Of a DNA stretch of 64,000 nt, positions 1-12,420 are shown piece by piece. The position numbers and the translations under genes were made by a program. The DNA is from Stachybotrys elegans (taxonomy: Eukaryota; Ascomycota; Sordariomycetes; Hypocreales; Stachybotryaceae). The notes beneath the pieces were generated by a model, which ran no database searches, was not told the DNA's origin, and saw nothing but the letters and a program-made list of their open reading frames with translations. The DNA is taken from the NCBI GenBank assembly GCA_020746835.1, contig JAGPNK010000028.1, positions 124,001-188,000 on the forward strand. Reading direction: 5' to 3'. Position 1 is the first letter of the stretch. Each line of letters opens with the position of its first letter.

Positions 1-3000
1 CATGTGTCCGCCGCCATGTATAAGCAAAGCTACAGCATATTAGAGAGGGATGCACGCCTATCAGACATTCTGGGGCTGTAGACGTACCAACTGGCATAGG
101 CTCGGAGGGAGGAGACCGCGGCAGATAGATGTCCGCATGTATCTCAATTCCATCGACCTCCTTGTACACCACTGTCCGTATGTATGGCTTGATTGATGGT
201 ACACTCCGAAGAGGTGTGACTGCCGACATTTGAGACCCAATAAGAAGCCGCATGGTGTTTAAATCGCGAGAAAGTCCTTGAGAATAGGTTGAGCCGAGTC
301 CTGCTTTACGGAAGCATTGCATCCAATGGTCCGGTGGTTGCAATGGGTGATCCAGGTCGCGGGCTAGCCACCATCCCTCCAACAGGCCCCAGATAATTTC
401 ATGCCAGTCAATAAGCTCAGCACCCTCCGACAGGATGACGAATCCCTGGGGGTTGAGAAGATCCTTGATGTTGACAATGGCATTTACTCTATCGCGGGTG
501 GCGTGAAGACAGTTGGTGCTAATACAAAGATCAAACCTGTTTCTGAGATTCTCAGGAGGGGGATTTTCGATATCCAGTGTGTGGAAAGTTGTCGATACTG
601 TTCCCTGTGAACCAAACAATCTTGATGCACGGCTGACGAGTGTGGGTGAGATATCAGTAAAGCAGTACTCGACTTTTATCCGTCGGAGTCTCATCTCTTC
701 CATCAGACGCGTGGTAGTACCACCAACTATACAAATGTCAATAGAATGAACCGTGGAAGGGTTTAATCAAACTTACAGCCCGCCCCAATCTCGATGATTC
801 TTACTGTTCTACCCTCGCAAAGGTTAACACTTCTGCAGACTACATCCACAAGGAAGTCAGTCGCCGTCGCCAGAAGCGGGGAGTTGGTGTAGAAGTCTGC
901 TAAGACCTCTTGAGATTCTCGGCTTGAGAACATCAACGCGAGCGGGTCAATATCTCCCCTCAATGATGCAGCAAGGCTTGGCCCCATAAGAGACATAAGG
1001 TTGGCTTCGCTGCGGTACTGAGGAAAGTCATCGATGAATGTTCTGGTCAGCTCCTTAGATGAAACTTCGGGACAACCGGTGGGTGTGCGCTTCCACTGCG
1101 GCCCACCGGAATTCTCGATGATGGAATATTTCTGTAGAACTTGAAGAAGCCGTGCCACGAGTCTGTCGTGTCGAGGTAGGTGCGGTAGAAGTGGGACCGG
1201 GCCACCCGATTCCATGGCGCTGAGATCAACTCCAGACTCCCGATAAGCCTCAAGAATATATGCCAGGAGAATTTTTCCTTGGCGTCGGGCAACATGCTTC
1301 CAATATGTGCCGAATCCGTGGTGCTCTGCCATGCTGGCTAAGAGCTCTTCGCTCTGGGCAAGCACTTCTGCGGGGTTTCTTACGCCTGCATAACCACTGC
1401 TCTCTTGATAGGGCTGGCTCCGAGCTGGTGCTTCTGTCCAAGTGAGGGAGCCGGGGGTTGATGTAGCGGGCGCGGAAGCAGACGTGTCGGACGGAAAGAT
1501 GCCATTCTCTGGCTCTTCCTGACTGATTATCCTTGTGGGTGGACCCACGGCACCGATCATCTTCCAGATACTGCGAAGCTTCATATCGAGACTGAACTCA
1601 TCATCTCCAAGTTCCATTGAGAAGGCCGACTCCAAATCCCCTTTCAGCTGAACAATTGCAAGCGAATCGACACCCAGGCCTCGCAAGGTTTCTTCATCGT
1701 CCACCTTCGACAGATCTGCTCCAGACATCTCATGAATCAGGTCTCGTGCAATAACTTGGCGTTTGCTATGACTTGGACCTCCTTCTGCGCTTGTACCCGC
1801 TGAGCCAATCGATCCATGCATAAGCTGTTCAGAGTGCGACTGCATGGAAGACACTTCAGGAGGAACCACTGCCGGTGGCGATTGGGAAGTTGGGATGTCA
1901 GGTCTCACGTCGACCTGGTCGTAAGCCCACACTTTACTATTGAGCTCAAGGGTAGGGCTCGAGGTAGCTGCTGAATTAGTAGAAAGGTCGGCTTCTTGGG
2001 TTGGAGGTTGTTTGCAATCCTTTGGTTCATTCACACCATCCAGCATCCTCTGAAGCGCCACCATGGGAAGCTTTGTAAACTCGACGCCCTCAACCACCGC
2101 AACAACGCCTTCGTCGGGTGAGAGAACAAAGACATCACCTTGGGCCTTTGATTCGCCCCGAAGTGCGTACACGGCATACACTTTCCAAGACTTGTGCTTG
2201 ATGAATCGGCACTCGCTAGTCATGACTGCATTCTTCACACCAGTGGCCACAAAGATATGACCTGGCGGGCAATTGTCACTGCTGTTGAGAAGCAATCCAA
2301 GAACATGCACCCAGACGTCCAGGGATATTGTGTCGCAAAGGTCGATGGCTGTGCTCTCTTTCGCCCCGACATGTCCTTCGGGGACTTGAATGACGGCAGA
2401 CGCTTCGCTTCTTCCCATTGTTATCGTCCGAATACCCCAAAACATTTCACTATACGACACCATATGAGAGAAGAGAGCATAAGCTCTCTTCGTTTCAAGA
2501 ATTTCAGTTCCTCCCTGGAGCTCCAAATCCCGCAGGCGACTAGAAACAAGTGTCTCATAGGCACCTAGTTTTGGCTGATGATCCATCCGTAAAAGTCCTG
2601 TGCCATGCAAAGTGGCGTGACGCGAGGCAGGTAGGTCTTCTGGTGAGCTCCACATCGAGAAAGCCCACCGTTTGTGGGCTGAAGATTTTTCCAATGTCAA
2701 GGAGTACCGCTTGCTAGATTTAAGACCGAGGGGGGAGCCGAAATGGAGATTCTCGAAACACAAGGCTGTGTTTGAAAAGTCCAAGTCGCTACATGAAATC
2801 TGCACGGCCATGGTGGCACACTCGACGTACATGAAAGCTGGACATAGTGGTCTACCGCAGACAGCATGACCAGAAAGTATGCGAGTGAATCGATCGGTGT
2901 GAATGTTGACAAGGAAATGCATCCCTTTCTCAGTCTCGGTGTGGAAGGTAACCAATTGAGATGGTGCTACTGGAACCGGGGCGTCATGGCTGATGATTGA

Positions 3001-6000
3001 ACACTGCTTCTGATTCTCACTGGCACGGTCGATAAGTTCTGTCCAGACCTTGACCCTGCTAAAATGGTACGGCGGGAGCCAGATCGATCTGGCCCTGGGA
3101 TTCTGTTGTGAAAAAAAGGACCAGAAGGATGTTGGTATTCCCTGCCTCCACAACGCTGCCACGACAGAAGGTACAGTAGTTTCGCCATACTGACCGCCAT
3201 GCAAGGAGATTGCCTGGAAGTGGTGGTTCTTTTGTCCACAAGCTCTCTTGAGCATAGGAATGATGCCTGAATCCAACCCAGATTCCAACCAGGTACAGAC
3301 CCCGAGAGAGCTTTCAACTCTCTGGGCAGCACTGACAAAGTAGACGGGGTTTCGCGTGTGTTGTACCATATACTCGGCGCTCAGGGCACTAAGAGCATCT
3401 TGGGTGCATGTCTCCAGATGAATGATGGGTTTGCGGAAGGATAGTTCTCGGGCTGTCTCCAGCAAGGCAGGGAGCATTGGATCCGTGAACTCGGAGTGGA
3501 ACCCATGGCTAACATCCAGCCGTTGATAGCGGATACCGCTGAAGCGAGGCTCAACTGCCAGTGTCCGTTCTGCAAGAGCAATTGCCTCGGCCGACCCAAC
3601 TAGAACCAAGTTGGTGTTGCTATTGTAGCAGGCTATCTCAAGCAGGCCATTCCCAATGTGTGAAACGAGTTCATGGACATGGTCGGGCGACGCATGTACA
3701 GCCAACATGTTGCCACGCTCTGGGCCCCATTTGGAGGCGATTAGAGACGCCCTAGTCGCCACAAATTTGATGCCATCTCTCAGTGTCAAGGCGCCGGATA
3801 TCACCAATGCTGTGAGTTCACCGAAGCTATGGCCGACGGTAGCATCAACCCTGAGGCCACTGTCAATCCAACAACGACCAAAGGCGTATTGTACGGAAAA
3901 TGTGCCGCATTGCAGGACAACAATGTCGGATAAAGGCTGGTTATCAAAGATGGCTGGTATGACAGAGGGAAACCCAAGCTCAGTTAAGATTGTGTTGCAG
4001 CACTGTATATGGTATCGTAGACGAGGGTTTGTGTCATATACGAGCTTATTGAGACCCACAACCCGCCTGGTCTGGCCCCCAAAAGCCAGGACCACGGGTT
4101 GGGGATTCTGAGGGGCCTCGCTAATGTCGTCCAAGCTGATGGTCTTGAGCGACTCGCGCAGCTGTGTAACGCTCGAAACAACCGTACTCCATCGAAGCAT
4201 CTGAGGTTTCCGGCGATCAGCAAGTGTATATGCTATATCGTTGAGGAACGCTTCACTGCGACCAAGAAACTTGTACAACTCCGCTGCGTAGGACAAAAGC
4301 GCATCTTTTGTCGAAGCTGAGAGGAGAATTGGCACAAAGTTTGCCTGTCCCAATGGCGGATGAAGGCGGACAGGACTGTTGCAGCACTATGTGGCAGAAG
4401 TCAGTGGAGGCTCTAGGAGTGAAAAGAACCAGAAATACTCAGGAGGGGGGGGGGGGAGTAACCAAAAGAGCTGCATTACTGCCAGCAGCACCGTAGCTAC
4501 TGATACAAGCAATGCGGACTGCCTGACCCCAAGCTTGAGTCTGACGTGGAAGAACAATATTGTCGGCCTCGAGGGGTTCAATCTTGGGATTGAGTCTTTG
4601 ATGGTTTGCCAGAGGTGGTATCTTCCCGTTTGATAGCATGGCAAGGACCTTTAGCAGGCCGACTACGCCAGAGGCAGCCCCGGTGTGCCCAACATTACCT
4701 TTGATCGAGCCCACGTACAAAGGAGAAGGCCTGGAGGACCCACCAAAAACCTTCCGCAAGCCTGACATTTCAACAGGATCACCTGCGAGTATTAGACAGG
4801 TGTGTAAAAAGGTATCAAAGGCACGGTGCATGCCCACGAGTCCTTACCTGCTTGTGTTCCGGGACCATGAGCCTCAACATAGGTCACTCTGCTAGCCTCC
4901 AACCCAGCCTGGGCGAGAATTTTGTGGTAAAGATCGACCTGGGACGGGGCGTGAGGGACGATGAGAGTGGAAGATAAGCCACCTTGGTTTGTGGCTATTC
5001 CGCTAATGACTCCCAAGATCTGGTCTCTATCGGCAACTGCAGACTTCAACGCTTTAAGGACAACGAGTCCAGCCCCATCTGCTCTGCAATATCCATCAGC
5101 AGCTTCATCAAATGGTTTGCACTGGCCTGTAGGACTAAGAAAGCCCGCCTTGCTAAGGTCTAGAAAGTTATTGACTCCAGTTATAACATTGACTCCACCC
5201 GCTAATGCTAGCGAGCATTCGCCAGCAAGAATAGCACGGCAGGCGCGGTGGATAGCAACTAACGACGACGAGCAAGCTGTATCCACGGTCTCTGAGGGAC
5301 CGCTCCAGCCAAAATAATGACTGATCTTTCCGCAAAGAAAAGCTCTAAGAGTCCCCGTAGCTGTGTATGCAGTAGGAGTGTGTGAGTTTGTGTTTTCTGT
5401 GTACTCTTGGGAGCTTGCACCAATAAAACAACCGACCCTGTCCGAGTTGGAGCGTTGGTGATGACGAAGATAGCCGCTCGAGTCAAGGCTCTCGTACGCT
5501 AATTCAAGCAAGATTCTCTGCTGAGGGTCCATAGCAGCGGCCTCCTTGGCATTCATCTGGAAGAAGGCATAGTCGAAGTCGTGGATATCATCAATAAAGT
5601 TCCCGAAGAACTTTCTTTTTGACAGGTTCGAGTCTTGTGAAAGCCTGTAGCTCTCCATGAGAGGAGCTCTGTCCGGTGGTACAGGAGTACACATGGACTG
5701 GCCTCTTAACATCAACTCCCATAGTTCGTCAAGATTCTTAGCGCCAGGAAGACGGCAAGAAGCACCAATGACAGCAATCGCTTCGTCCTGAAACTCAATT
5801 TGATCATTCATCCCCTGGCTCACCATGGCTGAAGCTTCAATTTTAGTCATGCTCAGACGGGCTTCGTGGAAAGGTAACAGTGGAACCGGATCTCCGATAC
5901 CAAACATGATGAGGGTGTGTGAGTTGGTGCCCGTGTTGGACTCCGTCATACTGTGAGCCACGTTCTTTATCAAGGTATACCAGTCACACTTGGACGCAAG

Positions 6001-6970
6001 CATTGCTAGCACAAGCTCGTGGGTAAGACTCGGATGACTCATTGGCTTGCCCGTCATGTTGGAATTGACTGGTACGAGGAGCTTGTTGGAGTGAGGTAGG
6101 CGTAGGTTGTCAAACCGTTCACACAGCTCACATATCTCGGCCACAAAGTCAATGTTCTCTGGGTTATGGTTTTTGCCACGCAGTTGAATTTCTTGCACAA
6201 TCAGGCCCCCTTTTCGCGCATGTAGCGTCATATCACGAAGGGTATCGGCCGGGCCAACAATGCCCAGAGTCTTTGGATCCGTAACAGCGCCTATGTAGGC
6301 CTGCGAGCCACATTAGTCACATCCCTTATACAATTTTCGGGCGTATACTGACACCTGGGAATTGTTGTACGAGCTCTTGTCCTTGATTTGGATGCTTGAT
6401 GCGCACCACAATGCTCGTGGTGCCCTCCAATGTCAGGTCGTCTCCGAGTTCCGCATAAGCCCCCATGATCACTCCGAGGCGCATCGCGTTGCCTGCAAAC
6501 TTGACGATTTCTTCTTCATTAGCTGCGCATGCGATAGAGACAGCTGGTAAGAGCCCTGCGCAATATCCCTGGATTCCGCCCCCGTGCCCCGGGCCTAAAC
6601 AGGCGAGGAATTCGACGTGGTTTATTCCTGCCACATGCAGAAATTGGAAATATTGAGTGACTTGGATGATCACCAGAAGCGGCAGCGCAATGATACCAGA
6701 CATCTTGTTGGAAATATCTTCCGACTGGCCCTTTGTGATCCAGTCCGATAGTGCCTTAAGATACAGCGGTCCTTGGTCAAGCGCGGCAATGTCGTCGCGC
6801 TGCCGAGCCAGCAAGTCCCATGTTTGGTCCAGTGACTTAGCATCAATCGCGAGCTTCTGAAGGTGAGGGTTACAACGAATGAACGAGAGAAGTTCATCTA
6901 GGTATTCTTTTTGCGGTGCTCTTGTCTGGGGACAGAAGACCGCCAAGGAGGGTAACTTGTTCGAAGACAT
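1..6970 (-). CDS. Non-reducing polyketide synthase, SAT-KS-AT-PT-ACP-CMeT-TE (3' end outside window)
   Basis: Iterative type I NR-PKS that builds a C-methylated aromatic polyketide. Exons on the minus strand: 6353-6970, 4848-6300, 4463-4782, 777-4386, 88-726 and 1-29 (continues off the left edge). About 2220 residues are visible. Domains in order: SAT with a G-x-C-x-G centre (Cys137); KS with Cys549 in DTACSSS; AT with Ser984 in GHSFGE; PT with His1304 in SGHAVCG; a single ACP with Ser1705 in GVDSL; a SAM methyltransferase with EIGAGFGGTT created at a splice junction; then the start of a thioesterase/esterase (LLIHGGGHM). This order is that of methylating NR-PKSs such as the dimethylorsellinate synthases. 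The start is the ATG directly before the SAT domain. The KS-AT junction is the least certain splice: I use a GTTACT donor at 4462 and an acceptor at 4387, because the intron contains a run of 12 C. Divergently transcribed from the P450. Confidence 0.93.
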
Positions 6971-7282
6971 GACGTTGCACTGAGCGTTGGTGTGGGCAGC
7001 GGTAAAGAGTAGAATTGTGATACAAAATCAAAACCGACGCTGGAATTTGCGAGTTGATCCATCCGAAAACGAACAAACCACCTCAGCCTTGTCAAGTTGG
7101 TCTTCGACGTTCGGTGGTCGCCAAGACCGGAGGTCAGTGTCGGAAACTGTCGGCACCCGAACGAACAAGGATCATCAGCGAATGGCCCAGATACTTATCG
7201 TTGCCTCCTCATATTGTTGGAGGCTCAATTCTATGGATACCGTACATTGACGAGCTCATAGCACTATCCAGCTCTTCCAGCA
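6971..7282. promoter_or_regulatory. Divergent intergenic region, NR-PKS / P450
   Basis: A 312-bp gap between the PKS start (minus) and the P450 start (plus), so probably a shared promoter. It contains several CGG/CCG triplets, including two TCGG repeats about 7120-7155, which are possible Zn2Cys6 half-sites. No cluster regulator gene lies in the window beside it, so this is only a suggestion. Confidence 0.4.
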
Positions 7283-9001
7283 ATGCCGTTCATCTTTACA
7301 GCCGTCTGTCCGATGGGTGTAGCGGGCGCAGTTATATTTTTGTTTGTACGTAGGCTAAATAACCAAAGGTAACTGCTAATGTTGTATTCTAGTATTACTT
7401 TGTGACCTGCATCTACTTGGCGTACTTCCACCCGCTTGCCAAGTTCCCTGGACCCAGGTTTGCTTCAATTTCTCGACTCCCTCTCGCGACTTCGGCCATC
7501 AAGGGCCAGACGTACAGATGGCTCGAGGAGCTACACGGCAAATATGGTCCTGTGGTGAGGATTGCTCCTGGAGAATTAACGACCATTTCCCCCGGGGCCT
7601 GGAAAGACATATACCTGAATCGGCCAGAACTGCCAAAAGATCCGCACAGCCAAACGCCACCGTTGAACGGAGTAGATTCGTTATTCACGGCTGATGGACA
7701 CACACATTCCCGCATGCGGCGCACTTTTTCCAATGCGTTCTCCGAACGCGCGCTGCGAGATCAAGCCAAGACCATCGAGTCTTGCGTTGAACAGCTGATA
7801 CAACGACTTCGAAGAGAGATTGCGAAGAATAGTGGAGGATGCGACAACATTGATATTGCAAAATTATACGGTTATGTCGCCCTGGATATTATCTCAGACC
7901 TTACGTACGGAGAAAGCTTTCGCAGTCTGGAGGGTGACAATGAGAACGATATGATCATGAGATTCTTCCTTGGCACCAAGTTTGGTGCTATCAGGAACAG
8001 CCTCAGCTATTTTTATCCGTTGGATCGACTCTTTGGGTACATCTTTCTTCGCCTAACGGCGGGTGTCAGAGCCCGGAACTGGGAAGCTTCGGCCGAGCGA
8101 GTTGCCAAACGGCTTGATATGGCTGCTGCGGGTACCGATAGATCCGATTTCCTGACTCCTGTGATAGGGAACGTGGATGAGTCTCGGCAAAAGGGCATCA
8201 CCTCTGATGAGCTATGCAACAATTGTTTAGCAATAACCATGGCTGGCTCCTACTTACCCACTTTAGCATTGACGACCGCTACGTATCTTCTGATGCGTGA
8301 TAAGAAATCATATAAACGACTCAAGACTGAAATCTACACGGCATTCTCTAGCCAAGATCAAATATGCATTGCGTCGACAGCCGCCCTGCCATTTCTCTCA
8401 GCCGTGATCGACGAGACGCTTCGTCTTCGCCACCCTACTCCGATTCACTTACCAAGAATCTTACCACCCCAAGGTCATGTAATTGATGGGCAGTGGATTC
8501 CAGGAAATGTCAGTAGCTGTGTCTGATTCAGATGACGAGAGCCTAACACATCTCAGACTATCATTGGTGTTGCCCTTCAAAATGCTCAGACGTCGCCAAT
8601 GAACTGGAAGGAGCCATTAAGCTTCCGACCAGAGCGGTTCTTGAACCCAAGCCATCCTTGGTATGATGCATCTTTTGCAAACGACAAGAAGGAGTCGTAC
8701 CACCCTTTTTCTATTGGCAATAGGAACTGCATTGGCTCAAAGTATGTTCAACAACTCCTTACCATCGCAAGGCCACAAAGAACGGTTTTTATTAGAAATG
8801 ATTTGTTAACCATAAGCTGGTCAACGACGCAGGATGTTTCTAGCGGAAGCAAGACTCGTGCTTGCTCGAACCATTTTTTCATTTGATATGGAATTGTCAG
8901 ACCAAACAGAGAAGGACTGGATGAACCAGAAAGCATACCTCGCGTTTGAGCCCAAGCCGGTCTTCGCCGTTCTGAAAGAAACGAGCTTTGACAAAATGTA
9001 G
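7283..9001 (+). CDS. Cytochrome P450 monooxygenase
   Basis: Membrane-anchored haem-thiolate oxygenase of 510 residues, probably a tailoring enzyme for the adjacent PKS product. Exons: 7283-7345, 7393-8508, 8557-8741, 8833-9001. The N-terminus is a hydrophobic anchor followed by a proline-rich hinge (KFPGP). The K-helix ExxR is present as ETLR in DETLRLRHPTP. The haem loop is FSIGNRNCIG, matching FxxGxRxCxG. The start is the only ATG that gives an N-terminal anchor and joins in frame to exon 2. Odd point: the I-helix oxygen-activation motif, normally AGxET(T), reads AGSYLPT, so the conserved acid-threonine pair is missing at its usual place. It is divergent from the PKS and convergent with the FAD oxidase. 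The exact P450 family is not assigned. Confidence 0.93.
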
Positions 9002-9090
9002 ACATATGCATTTCAGATAATAGCAAGGCTTAGAGATTCAGCTTCACAAAAATATTTGAATGTCAATATCGTACCGATATGATGTATTGC

Positions 9091-10811
9091 TCATATCGGA
9101 TTATAGAAACCAAAGATTCCCTGAGGGTCCCAAACCCGCTTCAACTCTCTAAGCCTGGGAAGTGTTTTCACGGAGTACCAGGCAGCGGGTCCCTCGTCCC
9201 CATGTGCATAGTTGACATATGTTTCCAACTCTGGATTGCCGCTCCCTGTAGCCAGCATTTGGCGAATCCTTCTTCCTTCCGAAACGGCGAGCGGTTCGAA
9301 ACTTGCGTCAGGGAGACGAATTGATAGAAAACTGTTGGCTTATGAGCTGTAGGAGCCACATCAAGAATATCGGGGTTGGACTTACGAGTAAGCCGTTGTG
9401 TTTCGATATGCATATGCCGTCTGACCCGACGGTTCGGACATAGTGAATCGCTTTGGGTGAAGCTCTATAGCCAACAATGTCCCCTGAAGCTGGGGATATT
9501 TGCTGTAAAGCTCTGTAAGAGATCCAAATACATCAGAAAGGACAGATGACTCCAGAGAGTACATATTAGTGCCGAACATGGAGTATTCGTTCCCTTTCAT
9601 GCACCCAATCTCATCTACTCCGAATCGGCTCTCTTTTGCTAGCAGATTCCATGGACGCACAGATATATTCTGTACAGTAGGCCCGATATCAAGAAATGGC
9701 TGGTTGTATCTCATGCCCTCTTCCGCGGAACCAAAAAAATAGGTGCTGACCATGATAATAGGCTGTAATGGTGAGCCCTCTGCTTGTAATAGCTTCTGGT
9801 CACTTACTTGTTCAAGGGTTGGCTCCTGCAACATCGAGACTGCTGCGGCAAACTCGTCTGGTATATTGTTTGAGTAAGAGTCGAGCATTTGGAAGACAGT
9901 TTGGTTCAGGGGCGCAGGGAAAATGAAATCGGCACTGAGAACCATGCCTTGGTTAGTGAGGTCATGGATTTTGTATGTTGCGGATGTGACGATGCCAAAA
10001 TTTGCACCAGCTCCCCTGATAGCCCAGAATAAATCCACATTTTCCGTATCGGAGATGGTGAGAATATCACCGGTGCCAACAACCATTGTCACGGAGACCA
10101 ATGCGTCAGAAATGAGTCCGTACAGGCCCTGGAGCGGACCTATTCCGCCACCCAGCGTAGCACCCACCATGCCAACACACGAACAATACCCAGTTGCTGT
10201 CTACTGTTATTGTCAATTTCCTTCTCGGCCAAATGCTAACTTACGAACTTCCTTCCCGGCCGCATAAAGAAGGTCGAAGACGTCGCCGAAAGTGACTGAA
10301 CCACCGATCCGTAGTAGGTTGTTGTGGGCATCTATTTCCACATGATTGAAGAAACCAAGGTCGATGTTGATACCTAATGTCACGACAGAAGTACTTGTTG
10401 TAAATCCGTGCCCTGCGCCTCTGGCCAAGAACGGAATACCGTGTTGCCCTGCATATTGAATCTGTTCCATGGTACGTCTCAGCCCCTGTCCTCGACACGC
10501 ATCGATGCCACGTACAATGATTGGTAAATCAGCCGTCATCGCAGGCTTGACTGCCAGCCGGTAAGTCGGAGGGTTAAGAGCATTCCATGGTTGTGTAATT
10601 TCAGCCGTGTAGTTGCTCTGGTACGGAACATATGTCTCAGACCCTTGCGACAGGTTCTCCTGAAAATAGAGTTGCATCTCCTCTATAGATGGATCTACAT
10701 TACGTGTAAGAGTAGTGTAAAAGTATCTGAGGCTGGTGATTTACCTGATGCTACTGTATAAGTAGCACTGATCAGCAACACCAGCAGAGTAAGGATGGTA
10801 GGCGGTCCCAT
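9091..10811 (-). CDS. Secreted FAD-linked oxidoreductase, berberine-bridge-enzyme type
   Basis: A 522-residue FAD-dependent oxidase of the BBE/VAO fold. Exons on the minus strand: 10694... i.e. 10745-10811, 10245-10694, 9386-10196, 9091-9331. It starts with a signal peptide (MGPPTILTLLVLL...). The FAD-binding half holds ARGAGHGF (His118, the likely 8-alpha FAD attachment) and PTGYCSCVGMVGATLGGG (Cys177, at the position of the second covalent FAD bond), so a bicovalent flavin is plausible. The C-terminus ends in the family signature WDPQGIFGFYNPI. Two in-frame ATGs lie upstream (10835, 10853); 10811 was chosen because it gives the cleanest signal peptide. Such enzymes often carry out oxidative ring closure or alcohol and phenol oxidation in fungal clusters; here it lies between the P450 and the decarboxylase. 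The substrate is unknown. Confidence 0.92.
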
Positions 10812-11095
10812 TGAGGCCGATTTTGCTTTATGCATCACAACGAGTAGGGGCATTTGCAGATCAATCAACTGACTATATTAAACAGAATTTCATTCAGCGT
10901 AAATCAACGCTTTTTCCAAGTACTGTAGCTATGTCCTTATCAATCTTATGAAATGAATCATGGCATCGGCTCCTTGCTGGTAAACCCGAAGCCCGAGTGG
11001 GCCCGGCTTCCGAGATCAAGGACCAAAGCCACAAATACTGGAAGTGAACCAGACTTGGGAGCCGCAAACGGTACTGGCAACCAATTACACATACG
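10812..11095. promoter_or_regulatory. Divergent intergenic region, FAD oxidase / decarboxylase
   Basis: A 284-bp gap between two divergent tailoring genes of the PKS cluster, so it must hold both promoters. I see no clear shared palindrome in it. Confidence 0.4.
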
Positions 11096-12107
11096 ATGGG
11101 CTTCATAGACGTTCATCATCATTTCCTGCCATCGCAGTACACCACTGGTAAGGGTCTGTCCGAAATAATTGGTTGCCGGGTGACTAAAAAACTTGCTCAC
11201 AGCCTGGATGAGTTCTGGAACCGCGCCACCCGGGCTTACTCTACCACCCTGGTCTGTTGAATCAGATCTTGCTTTCATGGATCGCCGAGGAATCGACGTT
11301 GCTCTACTCTCGCTGAGCGCACCAAGCGTATGCTTCATGGAAACACCGCGAGAACAGAAGCTCCTAGCACGTCAAGTCAACGAAGCAGCCGCGGCGATTA
11401 GAGACCTGCATCCGACCAGATTCGGTTTCTTTGCCACGTTACCTTGTAGCAACATTGATGACGGGATAGAAGAAGCAAGATATACACTCGACGTGCTTAA
11501 AGCTGATGGCGTGGCTCTGCTGACGAGCTACAATGGAATGTACCTTGGTCATGAACAGTTTGGCGCCCTATGGGAGGAGCTTGACAATCGCTCCGCCGTT
11601 GTTTTTATTCACCCGGCTACTTCCATAGACCCCGGCATTGAGCACGACACAACCATTCCACGCCCAATTATTGACTTCCCGCACGAAACCACAAGAACTG
11701 CAGTTCATCTTATCACATCCGAGACCATACGAAACTACACCAATTGCAAGATCATACTTTCTCATGGAGGGGGCACATTGCCATTCATCGCTACGCGGGT
11801 AGCGCATCAAGCAGCCGATATCAACCTCATAAATAAGACGGCGGAGGAATTTATCGCCGAAGCCAAAACATTGTATCTTGACTTGGCGATAACAAGTTTT
11901 GAGGACCCTCTCAGTATTGTTCGTCGTTTTGCAGGGCCGGAGCGTGTGCTATGGGGAAGTGATTTTCCATTCGTACGGGAGATAACCGTGGGTACTCAAT
12001 TGGGAATTCTCTCTTCTCTAGAAGAAAATACCGGTGTCAGTGTATCAATGGAAACGGCAATTGCAGCAAGACGTTTGTTCCCAGCATCGCGTTGGAACAA
12101 TCCTTGA
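11096..12107 (+). CDS. ACMSD-like amidohydrolase-fold decarboxylase (6-methylsalicylate decarboxylase type)
   Basis: Metal-dependent aromatic acid decarboxylase of 318 residues. Exons: 11096-11147 and 11203-12107. The short first exon supplies the N-terminal metal site, MGFIDVHHHF (His7, His9); without it the ORF would lack its ligands, which fixes the start. Further ligands of the family are visible as His in VFIHPAT and ILSHGGG and Asp in LWGSDFP. Family members include 2-amino-3-carboxymuconate semialdehyde decarboxylase and the fungal decarboxylases that act on 6-methylsalicylate. Beside a methylating NR-PKS it probably removes the carboxyl group from a released orsellinate- or dimethylorsellinate-type acid; that role is inferred from context. 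Divergent from the FAD oxidase. Confidence 0.9.
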
Positions 12108-12420
12108 ATGTGTGCTGTGATGGCATGGAAACGGCGCGTCTATGGGAACAGACAAGAATCTGGTCGTATATCTCTTGAGTGGCATGTCGCCTCTGTTAGT
12201 ACCATCGATATTGAACCCGCGGGTATCATTACCACCAGTGTGAGATAGACATGATGCTGAAATTACGAATTGTCAACAAGCAGGAGTTCCATTCAAACAC
12301 AAAGACAGCCTAAAGAGAGAGCTAGGTGCTTTGAAGCCATAGAATTAAGCGGCTATAAATTGACACGCCAGAATTCGAAATAAACCAATTATTCGGAAGA
12401 TGCCGAAGCAGTATTCAATG
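12108..12420. other. Intergenic, convergent 3' ends
   Basis: About 310 bp between the convergent 3' ends of the decarboxylase and the C2H2 gene. No gene or clear element seen. It probably marks the right edge of the polyketide cluster. Confidence 0.5.

Noticed and set aside
680..686. CCGTCGG copies at about 680 and about 60,766 as further regulatory sites
   Set aside because: Both lie within coding exons (PKS methyltransferase; AtuA-like), so they are counted as background.
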